Shown: one piece after another, positions 44,241-53,132 of the stretch
Position numbering within the stretch: position 1 is the first letter of the stretch
Layout of the letters: every line of letters starts with the position of its first letter
Assembly (NCBI RefSeq): GCF_026427355.1
Contig: NZ_CP102665.1
Location: 124,001 to 188,000, forward strand
Direction of reading: 5' to 3'
Length of the DNA: 64,000 bases
Source: Sphingobium sp. JS3065
Lineage (GTDB): Bacteria > Pseudomonadota > Alphaproteobacteria > Sphingomonadales > Sphingomonadaceae
Notes under the pieces: model-generated
Seen by the model: only the letters and a program-made list of their open reading frames with translations
What the model was told of the DNA's origin: nothing
Databases searched by the model: none
Made by a program: the position numbers and the translations under genes

Positions 44241-46460
44241 ATGAAATTGAAATATGCCATGCTGGCGTCGATAGCCGCGATGGCACCGGCTCATGCCGCA
44301 ATCGCGCAGCAAGCTGACGATGCGAGCAACGGACAGGGATCGGCCGTGGCCAGTGGAGGTCTGGCCGACATCATCGTTACCGCGCAACGTCGTTCGCAGA
44401 GCCAGCAGTCGGTGCCGATCGCCATCACGACGATCAGCGCGGACACGCTGGGAGCGACGGGTATATCCGCTACCGACGATCTGGTGCAGATGACGCCGGG
44501 CCTCACCTTCACGCGGCAGTTGAAAGGCGCGACGCCCTATATTCGCGGCGTGGGCACGCAGTCGGTCGCCGCAGGCGTCGAAAGCCCGATAGCGACCTAT
44601 ATCGATGGCGTCTATTACATGTCGGCCGTCGGAAACGTATTTTCTTTCAACAATATCGAGCGGGTTGAGGTTCTGAAGGGGCCGCAGGGCACGTTGTTCG
44701 GACGCAACGCCACCGGCGGCCTGATAAATGTGATCACGCGAAAACCAAGTTACGACACGTCCCTCGAAGGTAGCCTATCATTTGACAATTACTCGACGCT
44801 TGAAGGAAAGGCTTATACGACGACGGGTCTGACCGATAATCTGGCGATGGATCTGGCCGTACAATATGAACGGCAATATGATGGCTTCGGCAGGTATATC
44901 GCGACGGGGAACGATGCGCTCTATCGCAGAAGCGGGGGGCTGCGTTCGAAGATCCAGTGGGAACCGACGTCCGATGATCGCTTCACCCTGTCGGCCGATT
45001 GGTCGCGCGACAATAGTGACCTGGGCGCCACGCGCGACGTCGTGACAGGCACCGTTTCGGCGCTCGGTATCGGCCCTACCGGTGGATTCTATGATATGCA
45101 AGGGGACTATGAAACAAAGGTCCGTACCGATTACTGGGGTGTGAGCCTGCAATATGAACGCCAGTTGGGAAGTGGTTCTCTCACGATATTGAATGCATTT
45201 CGGCAACTGAAGTCCCAGGTCAACATTGATCTGGATTCGACCGCGGTTCCATTTCTCGTTGCCCAGATTCACGAAAGCAACCGCACCTGGCAGACCGAAA
45301 TTCTTTACAACGGCTCATTACCGAATTTCGAATACACAGTAGGGGCTTTCTACTTTAATGCTCGTTCTGCTTATGATCCTCTGACGATCACAAGCGAGGT
45401 TGTCCGGAGCCAGAATTATAGTACCTATCCTGTTCAGGATACAACGTCCTATGCGGGCTACGCCCAGGGGACCTATGATATCGGGCAGGCAACGCAGCTC
45501 ACCGCCGGCCTGCGTTTCACGAACGACGCCCGGGAATTTTCGGCCCAGCGATATGCGCTGGCGCCCAATCCGGCGGGGGCAGGAGCCATTTTGTTGACGC
45601 GGGCCCGCACCAAGGCGAATTATAGCAAGCTGACCTGGCGCCTGGCGCTCAACCAGCAGCTTGCCGATCATGTTATGGCGTATGTGAGCTATGATCGAGG
45701 ATTCAAGAGCGGTGTTTTCAACTCGGCACAAGAGTTGCAGCCGCCTGTCAGGCCCGAAACGCTCGATGCTTATGCGATCGGGCTGAAGTCGGAGCTGATT
45801 GACAGAACGCTGCGACTCAACATCTCGGGATTCCATTATGATTATAAGGACATCCAGCTCGCACGACTTGAAAATGGCACTCTGTTCCTCTTGAACGCCG
45901 CGCAAGGTCGCATCAATGGTGCGGAAGTCGAAGCTGTATTTTCACCTCATCTTGCGAATGGTCGTCTGGATATCAACTTTGGCGCAACTTACCTCGATGC
46001 CAAGTACAAGTCGTTTCCCAATGGCCCGTCACTCGTTCCCGCGCCCGGCGTATGCACGCCGACACCAAACTCTACCGGAATGCCAACAGGCGGCAATGTT
46101 CCCTGTTCAGCCGACCTGAGCGGCAACCGGATGGTGCGGTCGCCGAAATTCGCCTTCAACGTTGGGGGAACCTATGCTTTCCCGGTGGGGCAGAGCGAAC
46201 TTGCGCTGACCGTAAACTATGCGTGGACCGGCAAATATTTCTGGGAAGCCGACAATCGCATGGTCCAGGACAGCTATGACCTGCTGAATGCCACCGCAAG
46301 GCTCGGCTTCGGCCCGGATCAACGGTTCGGCATCAGCCTCTTTGGCAAGAACCTGACCAACAGCCATTACAGTTCCTACCAGACGCAAAGTGCGTTGGGC
46401 GATACGCAATCGCCGGCCCCGCCCCGAACCTATGGCGCGGCCATCGATTTCAAGTTCTGA
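44241..46460 (+). CDS. TonB-dependent outer-membrane receptor
   Basis: 739 residues from ATG 44241, which has GGGAGAGG five bases upstream; the frame extends to 44046 but that part is leader. Signal peptide MKLKYAMLASIAAMAPAHA, TonB-box-like ADIIVTAQRR, plug with GPQGTLFGRNATGG, C terminus TYGAAIDFKF. Plug text (RQLKGATPYIRGVGTQSV) and YFWEADNR show it is a paralog of 30367. It is followed by a perfect 15-bp terminator, so it is probably monocistronic. It likely imports a ligand related to that of 30367. Confidence 0.95.
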   Translation: MKLKYAMLASIAAMAPAHAAIAQQADDASNGQGSAVASGGLADIIVTAQRRSQSQQSVPIAITTISADTLGATGISATDDLVQMTPGLTFTRQLKGATPYIRGVGTQSVAAGVESPIATYIDGVYYMSAVGNVFSFNNIERVEVLKGPQGTLFGRNATGGLINVITRKPSYDTSLEGSLSFDNYSTLEGKAYTTTGLTDNLAMDLAVQYERQYDGFGRYIATGNDALYRRSGGLRSKIQWEPTSDDRFTLSADWSRDNSDLGATRDVVTGTVSALGIGPTGGFYDMQGDYETKVRTDYWGVSLQYERQLGSGSLTILNAFRQLKSQVNIDLDSTAVPFLVAQIHESNRTWQTEILYNGSLPNFEYTVGAFYFNARSAYDPLTITSEVVRSQNYSTYPVQDTTSYAGYAQGTYDIGQATQLTAGLRFTNDAREFSAQRYALAPNPAGAGAILLTRARTKANYSKLTWRLALNQQLADHVMAYVSYDRGFKSGVFNSAQELQPPVRPETLDAYAIGLKSELIDRTLRLNISGFHYDYKDIQLARLENGTLFLLNAAQGRINGAEVEAVFSPHLANGRLDINFGATYLDAKYKSFPNGPSLVPAPGVCTPTPNSTGMPTGGNVPCSADLSGNRMVRSPKFAFNVGGTYAFPVGQSELALTVNYAWTGKYFWEADNRMVQDSYDLLNATARLGFGPDQRFGISLFGKNLTNSHYSSYQTQSALGDTQSPAPPRTYGAAIDFKF

Positions 46461-46465
46461 ACCTG

Positions 46466-46500
46466 AAAATGCCCCGTTTCGTATTGAAACGGGGCATTTT
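46466..46500. terminator. bidirectional intrinsic terminator
   Basis: AAAATGCCCCGTTTC (46466-46480) and GAAACGGGGCATTTT (46486-46500) form a perfect 15-bp hairpin with loop GTATT. The A run on one side and T run on the other let it act in both directions, between the receptor (plus) and the GST-like gene (minus). Confidence 0.95.
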
Positions 46501-46546
46501 CACACTTGATGGAATGCCGTTGGCCGAGGCTTCAGTCCGGTCGGCT

Positions 46547-47305
46547 TCAGAACTCCAGCGGCAATCCGATCACATCCTGGAAAATATGGTCGCGATGCGC
46601 GATCAGACGGTCGCTGAGTACGCCGGCTACGCGGGGTTCGTATGTGTCATACATCGCGCGCTGATAGGCGGGAATATGATCGGCGAGATGGTCCGGGACA
46701 TCGAACATGATCGAGAATGAGGCCCAGTAGAGGTCGGCTGCCGTCGGTCTGTCGCCTACCAGATAACGGTTCCCCAGCGAATGTTGTGCGGCAAGCCTCT
46801 GGTCCAGGCCGGACAATATCTGGAAGAGCCTTTCGGGCGCGCTGGCCGCGGTGTCCGGCGCGAAGCCATATTGATCGCGCAATCTTTGCGACCCGCTGGT
46901 CTTGGCCGGGCCGCTCAATGTCCACATCGAAATGCGCCGACACCAGCCAAGACCCCAGAAGCCACAGATTTCCGCAGCGATGCCGAGGCAGATCTGGCGA
47001 TCTTCGGCATGGTCGGGCAGCAGCGACGGCCCCCGACCCAGCCTTTCGGCGAGGAAAAGGATTTCGAGCCACCCGCTGCAAGGCGGTTCGTCGTCCAGCA
47101 CGGCGATAGGCGCGTTGCGCATCCCGGTCCATTCGACCAGCTCGTCATTGGCTTCGCCTGCCATTTGGGCGACGGGCAGATAGTCGACGGACCGAAAGCC
47201 GAGCACCGCCTTTGCCGCCTGCCCCCATGGACCCGGTACATGGGCGGTCAGCACCAGCCGAAGGCCCGGTGAATTGCGTGCCTCGTTCACCGACAGATAT
47301 TCCAT
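46547..47305 (-). CDS. glutathione S-transferase-like protein
   Basis: 252 residues from ATG 47305 with AGGAGAGGAAAGC upstream. The N-terminal part (RLVLTAHVPGPWGQAAKAVL to PIAVLDD) is thioredoxin-like, and NRYLVGDRPTAADLYWASF is the C-terminal GST helix with the N-capping box. It could transfer glutathione or cleave an ether bond, as in lignin-degrading sphingomonads, but its active-site residue is not clear. It is convergent with the receptor and divergent from the SDR at 47477. Confidence 0.8.
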   Translation of the reverse strand: MEYLSVNEARNSPGLRLVLTAHVPGPWGQAAKAVLGFRSVDYLPVAQMAGEANDELVEWTGMRNAPIAVLDDEPPCSGWLEILFLAERLGRGPSLLPDHAEDRQICLGIAAEICGFWGLGWCRRISMWTLSGPAKTSGSQRLRDQYGFAPDTAASAPERLFQILSGLDQRLAAQHSLGNRYLVGDRPTAADLYWASFSIMFDVPDHLADHIPAYQRAMYDTYEPRVAGVLSDRLIAHRDHIFQDVIGLPLEF

Positions 47306-47476
47306 GTGCTTTCCTCTCCTGCTCCATACGGACATGGCATGGGCAGGACGAAAACTATGTCCGCGTCCCCTTGCCCGCAATGGGATCGCCCGCCACGCAT
47401 GCGCGAACAGCCAGTTCGATCAAGCGCGCGGTGGTGAGAGAGGTCAGTTTGCCACTGATTGAAATGGAGAGTTTCG

Positions 47477-48250
47477 TTGGGCAGATTGTCGGGAAAGGTG
47501 GCCGTCATAACCGGCGGAGCCAAGGGACTGGGTGCCGCGGATGCGCGGTTGTTCGTGGAGGAGGGCGCATTCGTGGCCATTGCCGATACGGATGCGGACG
47601 AGGGCGAGGCGCTGGCCGCGTCGCTGGGCGGGATGGCGCAGTTTCTTCGCGCCGACGTCAGCGTAGAGGCGGAGGCGGCGCAACTGGTCGATAGCGTGAT
47701 GTCGTGCCATGGCCGGTTGGATGTTTTCGTCAACAACGCCGGAATATCACTGCCCGGCACGCCCGTCAGCCTTGTGGAGCCGGACTATCGGGCGGTCATG
47801 GCCGCCAGCATCGACGCGACTGTATTCTGCTGCAAGCACGCCCTGCGCTTGATGCGGCAGGGCGTGATCGTCAACATGTCGTCGATCGCGTCCATCCAGG
47901 GTGTGCCCTATTCTGCCGCCTACTCCGCAGCAAAGGGAGCGATAGAGGCCTATACCCGCAGCGTCGCAGTCTATTGCAAGGTCAATGCGATAGACGTGCG
48001 CTGCAATTCTGTGCATCCTAGTGCATTCGACACGCCGATGTTCCAGGAAAGCATCGAGGCGATGGGCAGAACGCTCGAACCGGAAGTGGCGGCGCAGTTT
48101 CGGGCGCGGGCTGCGAGAGGCGCTGGCGATCCCCGCGATGTGGCCAATCTGGTTCTGTTCCTCGCATGCGATGAGTCACGCTATATCAACGGGCAACGGT
48201 TTGTGATCGACAATGGCGGCATTGTGACGCCGCTGGGAGTGGGAGGATGA
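47477..48250 (+). CDS. SDR family oxidoreductase
   Basis: 257 residues. ITGGAKGLGAADARL binds cofactor; NNAG, NMSSIASIQG and YSAAKGAIEAYT complete the active site, with IDNGG at the C terminus. It probably oxidises a hydroxyl formed earlier. I start at TTG 47477, since GGAGAG precedes it by about seven bases; the frame also opens at TTG 47459. No ATG lies close in frame. Its stop overlaps the ATG of the acyl-CoA synthetase (ATGA), so the two are coupled. Confidence 0.9.
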   Translation: MGRLSGKVAVITGGAKGLGAADARLFVEEGAFVAIADTDADEGEALAASLGGMAQFLRADVSVEAEAAQLVDSVMSCHGRLDVFVNNAGISLPGTPVSLVEPDYRAVMAASIDATVFCCKHALRLMRQGVIVNMSSIASIQGVPYSAAYSAAKGAIEAYTRSVAVYCKVNAIDVRCNSVHPSAFDTPMFQESIEAMGRTLEPEVAAQFRARAARGAGDPRDVANLVLFLACDESRYINGQRFVIDNGGIVTPLGVGG

Positions 48251-49857
48251 CGCAATCCGGCAAATCCGATCGAGTCGAGAATCCGGTGGCACAGTCCCAC
48301 GGGGCAACCATGGGACGCCTGATCTGCACATCCATTGCCCGTTATGGCCCGCGCATCGCGCTGGTCGACGACAGGGTCAGTTGGACATATGCCGAACTGG
48401 GCGAGCAGATCGGAAAGGCCATGGATGTCTTGCGGTCCAGCGGGCTGGAAAGAGGGCAGGGCATTGCCATACTCTCGGCTAATCGCTGCGAACTGGTGGC
48501 GGTCGAATATGCGGCGATGCTGCTGGGGCTGAGTTACACCGCGCTTCATCCGATGGCGGCGCAGGACACGCATGAATTCATTCTGGCGGACTCCGGCGTC
48601 CGCATGCTGCTGGTCGATGCGGACGTGCTGAAATGGCCGCTGCGGGGGGTACGGGAGCGCATCCCCTCGCTCCGCAAGGTTTTCGCCTTGGGGGCGGTTG
48701 ACGGCGCGGAGGATTTTGCCGCCGCCATGGCCGGCGCCACGGTCGCGCCCTTGCGCGACGAGGCTAAGGCCGACGATGTCGTTCGCTTGTTCTACACAGG
48801 CGGCACCACCGGCAAGCCCAAGGGCGTTATGTGGCCGCACCGGGTCATGCTGGCGGTGACGGTGCTTCAGGGCATCGATTGGGAATTGTCCGCCCAACCC
48901 CGTTTCCTGGCCGTGACGCCTGTCAGCCATGCGAGCGGTGCAGTCATCCCGACGGTGTTGAGTCGTGGTGGATCGGTGCGGCTGACCAAGGGATTTTCGG
49001 CCGAAGGCTTCTGCGCGCTGGTAAGGGAGGAGGGCATCGACAGCACTTTCCTGGTGCCCACGATGATCTACCTCCTGCTCGATCACCTGAAGCGGACGGG
49101 AGAGCGGCTGGAGGGCCTGGACACCATCATGTATGGCGCGGCGCCCATGTCGCCTGATCGCCTTCGCGAAGGCATGGAGAGGTTGGGACCGATCTTCTGC
49201 CAGCTCTATGGCCAGACGGAAGCGCCGATGTGCATCACCACCTTGCGCAAGGGCGACCACGACCCGAACAATGCGCAAATACTCGCGTCATGCGGATATC
49301 CCACACCGCTTGTCAGCGTCGTCTTGCTGGACGAAGAAAACAGGCCGGTCGAGCCGGGGCGTCCCGGCGAGTTGTGCGTGCGCGGGCCGCTTGTCTCGAA
49401 TGGCTACTGGAACCGGCCCGATGCCAATGAGAAAAGCTTTTCCGGCGGCTGGCTGCATACCGGCGATGTCGCGGTGCGGTCGCCCGAAGGCTATTACACT
49501 ATTGTCGACAGGACGAGCGACCTCATCATCACCGGCGGCTTCAATGTGTATCCGAGCGAAGTGGAAGATGTGCTGAACGCCGATCCCGCCGTCGCTCTTT
49601 CCGCCGTGACGGGTGTTCCCGACCCCAAATGGGGTGAAGCGGTGACTGCGTTTCTGGTCGTGAAGCCCAGTGAAAGCGTGGACCTGGAGGCGTTGCGCGC
49701 CCGGATCCGCACTGCGCGGGGCGCTATCTGGGTGCCGAAGGAATTTCATATCGTCGATGAAATTCCGTTGACCGCGATCGGCAAGATCGATCGGAAGGCG
49801 CTGGGCAGCCTGCTGTCCCGCAAGCGGGAAGTGACGGACGGAGCAAATGGTGACTAA
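48247..49857 (+). CDS. acyl-CoA synthetase (AMP-forming)
   Basis: 536 residues. FYTGGTTGKPKGVMW is the ATP loop, YGQTEAPM the central motif, LHTGDVAV and DRTSDLIITGGFNVYPSEVE the hinge, and PLTAIGKIDRKAL carries the catalytic Lys of the C-terminal domain. It activates a carboxylic acid to an acyl-CoA via an acyl-adenylate. It is coupled to the SDR before it (4-base overlap) and overlaps the Rieske gene after it by 11 bases. Ring-bearing or medium-chain acids are likely. It is the only acyl-CoA ligase in the window. Confidence 0.95.
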   Translation: MTQSGKSDRVENPVAQSHGATMGRLICTSIARYGPRIALVDDRVSWTYAELGEQIGKAMDVLRSSGLERGQGIAILSANRCELVAVEYAAMLLGLSYTALHPMAAQDTHEFILADSGVRMLLVDADVLKWPLRGVRERIPSLRKVFALGAVDGAEDFAAAMAGATVAPLRDEAKADDVVRLFYTGGTTGKPKGVMWPHRVMLAVTVLQGIDWELSAQPRFLAVTPVSHASGAVIPTVLSRGGSVRLTKGFSAEGFCALVREEGIDSTFLVPTMIYLLLDHLKRTGERLEGLDTIMYGAAPMSPDRLREGMERLGPIFCQLYGQTEAPMCITTLRKGDHDPNNAQILASCGYPTPLVSVVLLDEENRPVEPGRPGELCVRGPLVSNGYWNRPDANEKSFSGGWLHTGDVAVRSPEGYYTIVDRTSDLIITGGFNVYPSEVEDVLNADPAVALSAVTGVPDPKWGEAVTAFLVVKPSESVDLEALRARIRTARGAIWVPKEFHIVDEIPLTAIGKIDRKALGSLLSRKREVTDGANGD

Positions 49858-50872
49858 GCCCGATACACTGCGGAGCATGGACGCGCGCCTATATTGTGAC
49901 GCCGATATTTTCGAGCGTGAACGGTCAGCGATCTTCCAGCGTTCCTGGCAACTGGTCTGTCTTCACGATGCGGTGGCTGCGCCGGGGGCCTGTCTTCCGG
50001 TCACGATCGGCGGAGCTGCCCTCATTCTGTTACGGGGCGATGATGGCATATTGCGTGCCTTTCGCAATGCCTGCCCGCATCGCGGTGCCCGGCTGGTGGA
50101 GGAAACGCGCGATTGCGTCGACGAACTGCAATGCCCTTATCATGGCTGGAAATTCGATACGCGCGGGTCGCTGACCGACATGCCCTGGTTCGGGCAGCCG
50201 TCCCCTCTGGACCCGGCCCTCTACCCGCTGTCGAAAGTCGGCATCGCCGAATGGCGCGGGCTGATCTTTGTCGCGATCGATCCCATCGAGCCGCTTGAGC
50301 GTCAACTGGGCGATCTGCCCGATCTGCTGGAACCCGTTCCGCTGGAAAACATGGCGACGCTGGGCCGCAGCACATTTGCTGCCGACGTGAACTGGAAATG
50401 CTATTTCGACCAGTTCACGGAAAATTACCACGTCCCCATAGTCCACGCGCCTGACAAAAGCGTCGAAATCTGGAACTATACGGTGATGACCGGGGACAAC
50501 ACCGTCACCCTGGCGGCTCCGGGCGACGGCATGCATTTCGGCGGGCGGTGGGTGTGGATCTGGCCGAGCTGCACATTTTCGACCTTTCCGGGAGGCGCCA
50601 AGCTGAGCCGCATCGAACCAACCGGCCCGATGTCCTTTGGAATCCACTATCAATATCTGTTCGAACGCTCCGCGCCGCTGGACGAGAATGCAAGGCAAAG
50701 GGTCATCCAGTCGACCGAGGCGATCTTTCGAGATGACGTGATGGCCTGCAAGCTTGTCCAGGGCAATTACGCTAGCGGGAGCTTTCAGTCAGGTCCGCTG
50801 CGGGCCGATCTCGAAAACGGAACCGCCTATTTTCAATCCAGGATTCTGGATGCGCTGGGCATGGCGCGATGA
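49847..50872 (+). CDS. Rieske oxygenase, short form
   Basis: 341 residues. Rieske ligands Cys76 and His78 (CPHRGARL) and Cys96 and His99 (CPYHGWKF); iron ligands His195 and His200 in FDQFTENYHVPIVH; the acidic ligand in IFRDDVMACKLVQGN. It is shorter than the two others here and belongs to a different subgroup. The start is ATG 49847 (or GTG 49850), within the end of the synthetase gene. Co-production with the ligase suggests the Rieske enzyme works on the acid or its CoA ester; this is inference. The SnoaL gene adjoins it on the other strand. Confidence 0.93.
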   Translation: MVTKPDTLRSMDARLYCDADIFERERSAIFQRSWQLVCLHDAVAAPGACLPVTIGGAALILLRGDDGILRAFRNACPHRGARLVEETRDCVDELQCPYHGWKFDTRGSLTDMPWFGQPSPLDPALYPLSKVGIAEWRGLIFVAIDPIEPLERQLGDLPDLLEPVPLENMATLGRSTFAADVNWKCYFDQFTENYHVPIVHAPDKSVEIWNYTVMTGDNTVTLAAPGDGMHFGGRWVWIWPSCTFSTFPGGAKLSRIEPTGPMSFGIHYQYLFERSAPLDENARQRVIQSTEAIFRDDVMACKLVQGNYASGSFQSGPLRADLENGTAYFQSRILDALGMAR

Positions 50873-51286
50873 TCAAATTTCCTGCCCCAGATCGCGTCTC
50901 AATGCGACCTCGTCGACATTGTGCCAGCTTTCCACGATCCTGCCGTCGCAGAATCGGAAGAAATCCACGGCGTTGATCCTCACGTTGCGGCCGCTTGCAG
51001 GAATGCCGAGATAGTTGCCATTGTGGGTGCCGCTGGTGATCGACCGGCACACCACAAGGTCATCTTTGCCGAACAGCAGTTCGATCTCGACCGTGGCGTC
51101 GGGGAATGCGCCGCGAAACCCGGTGAGGGTCGCCTTCGCCAGTGTGCCGCCGGTGACCGCGCCATGCAGGTGCCGCTTGCAAGTGGGCGATAATATCCGG
51201 TCGAGAATGTCGGGCTGGTTCCTGCCCCATCCCTCCATCAGATATTCTCTGGCCAGAGCCTCATTACGTGCGACTTCCTCATTCAT
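50873..51286 (-). CDS. SnoaL-like polyketide-cyclase-family protein
   Basis: 137 residues. EALAREYLMEGWGRNQPDIL, TGFRGAFPDATVEIE and VRINAVDFFRFCDGRIVESW are the standard SnoaL features: helices, then GFRxAFPD, then the late F-R-F-x-DG-x-I-x-x-W. Such proteins cyclise or isomerise small ring compounds, often with His/Asp catalysis. Its stop abuts the Rieske stop with no spacer. ATG 51286 has GGGA about eight bases upstream. The fold is certain, the reaction open. Confidence 0.87.
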   Translation of the reverse strand: MNEEVARNEALAREYLMEGWGRNQPDILDRILSPTCKRHLHGAVTGGTLAKATLTGFRGAFPDATVEIELLFGKDDLVVCRSITSGTHNGNYLGIPASGRNVRINAVDFFRFCDGRIVESWHNVDEVALRRDLGQEI

Positions 51287-51391
51287 GTCGATGCATCCCG
51301 TGCCTGCGTGCAGGCTGTGACGATATGGCAGGAACAGAGCGATTCCCGGCTGATCGGAATCGACAGTTGGCCAGCAAATCGCTCCTCCCGT

Positions 51392-52882
51392 TCAGTCGAG
51401 TTTCACGAAGACGGACTTTGTTGAAAGATAGGGATCAAGCCCCTCGCGCCCCAGTTCTCCGCCCCAGCCCGATTGCTTGTGTCCGGCGATCGGAAGGGAC
51501 GTGTCGGTCACGAATGCGCAGTTGGCCCAGACGACGCCGGCATCGATCCGCTTCGCCATTCTGTGGATTTTTCCGGCATCGCGCGACCAGATCGCGGACG
51601 CAAGGCCATATTCGGTGCTGTTGGCGATCCGGGCGATATCCTCTATGTCGTCGAACGGCGACGCGCACAGAACGGGACCGAAAATCTCTTCGCGGACCAC
51701 GCGCGCGTCGGGATTCGGATTGGCCAATATCGTCGGTTCGAAGAAGAAGCCCGGGCGGTCGGAAACCATCCTCCCGCCGGTCACTATTTCCGCGCCGTCG
51801 CCTGGCCCGGTTTCGACCAGCGATTTCACCCGCTGCAATTGCTTGTCGGAAATGATCGGGCCGATCTGCGTGTCGGATGCAAACTGGTCGCCGATCTTCA
51901 TGCTGCCGGCGATAGCGGCAATGCCTTCGACCACCTTGTCGAAAGACTTGCGCTGTACATAAAGGCGCGACCCGGCCACGCAGACTTGGCCGCTGCGCAC
52001 GAATATGCCGGTCGCCACCCCCTGTATGGCGGCGTCGAGATCGGCATCGTCAAAGACCACGACCGGGGATTTGCCGCCCAGTTCGAGCGTAATCCGCTTG
52101 AGATTTCCTGCTGCCGCCTTGACGATTTCCTTGCCCACCATCGTCGATCCGGTGAAGGCGACCTTGGCGATGCCGGGATGGGCGGCTATGGCCGCACCGG
52201 CTTCGATGCCATAGCCGGTCATGACGTTCAGGACGCCTTCCGGCAGGCCCGCTTCCAGCGCCAGTTCGGCAAGGCGCAGGGAAGAAAAGGGCGTTTCCTC
52301 CGACGGCTTGAGCACACAGGTGCAACCGGCCGCGAGCGCCGGGGCGATCTTGATCATGGCGATCGACATGGGAAAGTTCCATGGCGTCACGAAACCGCAC
52401 ACGCCGATCGGCTGCTTCAAGGTATAGGCATGAAACTCGCCGGTTGCAGGGCTCGATATTTCGCTGGTTACGCCGTGGATCTTGGTCGCCCAGCCTTCAT
52501 AGTAGCGCAGATAGGAAACGACTTCGCCCACCATGCGCAGCGCCATGCCGTGCAGCATGCCGCTGTTCAGGGATTCGATGAACGCCAGTTCTTCGGCATG
52601 TTGTTCGACTAGATCGGCATAGCGCGACATGATGCGGGCGCGGTCGGCGGCGCTCGTCCTTGCCCACGGGCCGTCCGTGAATGCACGATGGGCGGCGTCG
52701 ACCGCCGCATCGACATCTTCCGCCGTGCCGCGCGGAACCGATCCGATCGTCTTGCCAGTGCCGGGGTCGCGGATGGCCATGGTGGCTCCGGCCTGCGCAG
52801 GCACCGGCCGCCCTCCGATCAGCATCAGATGCTCACCAATTGTCCGTTCATTGAAGTCGATCGTTTTTGCGGCTTTTATCAT
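51392..52882 (-). CDS. NAD(P)-dependent aldehyde dehydrogenase
   Basis: 496 residues. Catalytic Cys in FVRSGQVCVAGSR, general base Glu in TLELGGKSP, and Asn in TPWNFP; VAFTGSTMVGKEI is the cofactor loop. It would convert an aldehyde to an acid, likely downstream of an alcohol dehydrogenase of the region. I start at ATG 52882 (GGGGAAG upstream); the frame opens at 52921 without a ribosome site. It is divergent from the TonB receptor at 53133. Confidence 0.94.
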   Translation of the reverse strand: MIKAAKTIDFNERTIGEHLMLIGGRPVPAQAGATMAIRDPGTGKTIGSVPRGTAEDVDAAVDAAHRAFTDGPWARTSAADRARIMSRYADLVEQHAEELAFIESLNSGMLHGMALRMVGEVVSYLRYYEGWATKIHGVTSEISSPATGEFHAYTLKQPIGVCGFVTPWNFPMSIAMIKIAPALAAGCTCVLKPSEETPFSSLRLAELALEAGLPEGVLNVMTGYGIEAGAAIAAHPGIAKVAFTGSTMVGKEIVKAAAGNLKRITLELGGKSPVVVFDDADLDAAIQGVATGIFVRSGQVCVAGSRLYVQRKSFDKVVEGIAAIAGSMKIGDQFASDTQIGPIISDKQLQRVKSLVETGPGDGAEIVTGGRMVSDRPGFFFEPTILANPNPDARVVREEIFGPVLCASPFDDIEDIARIANSTEYGLASAIWSRDAGKIHRMAKRIDAGVVWANCAFVTDTSLPIAGHKQSGWGGELGREGLDPYLSTKSVFVKLD

Positions 52883-53132
52883 CTCTTCCCCGAAATTTCC
52901 TTCATTGTCCCTCGACTTCATGGCCGACAGAATATCGTGGCAAGTTCAAGATGCTACCGACCTCATTTCGGCCGGAATAAGGATCCAGTTCGAGCGCACA
53001 TTAGCATATTGCCATGTCAAGTCATCAGCATGACGTGGATGTGCAAGTTGAATGCTCCATCTGGGCCAAGTGCCATCCGTCAATTGACGTTACGTAATCC
53101 GAACAAAAAAATGTATAATTGGGAGATGGGGG

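Noticed and set aside
53114-53119. Perfect TATAAT before the fourth TonB receptor
   Set aside because: A start from it would remove the ribosome site and leave about seven bases of leader, and no -35 fits at 16-18 bases.
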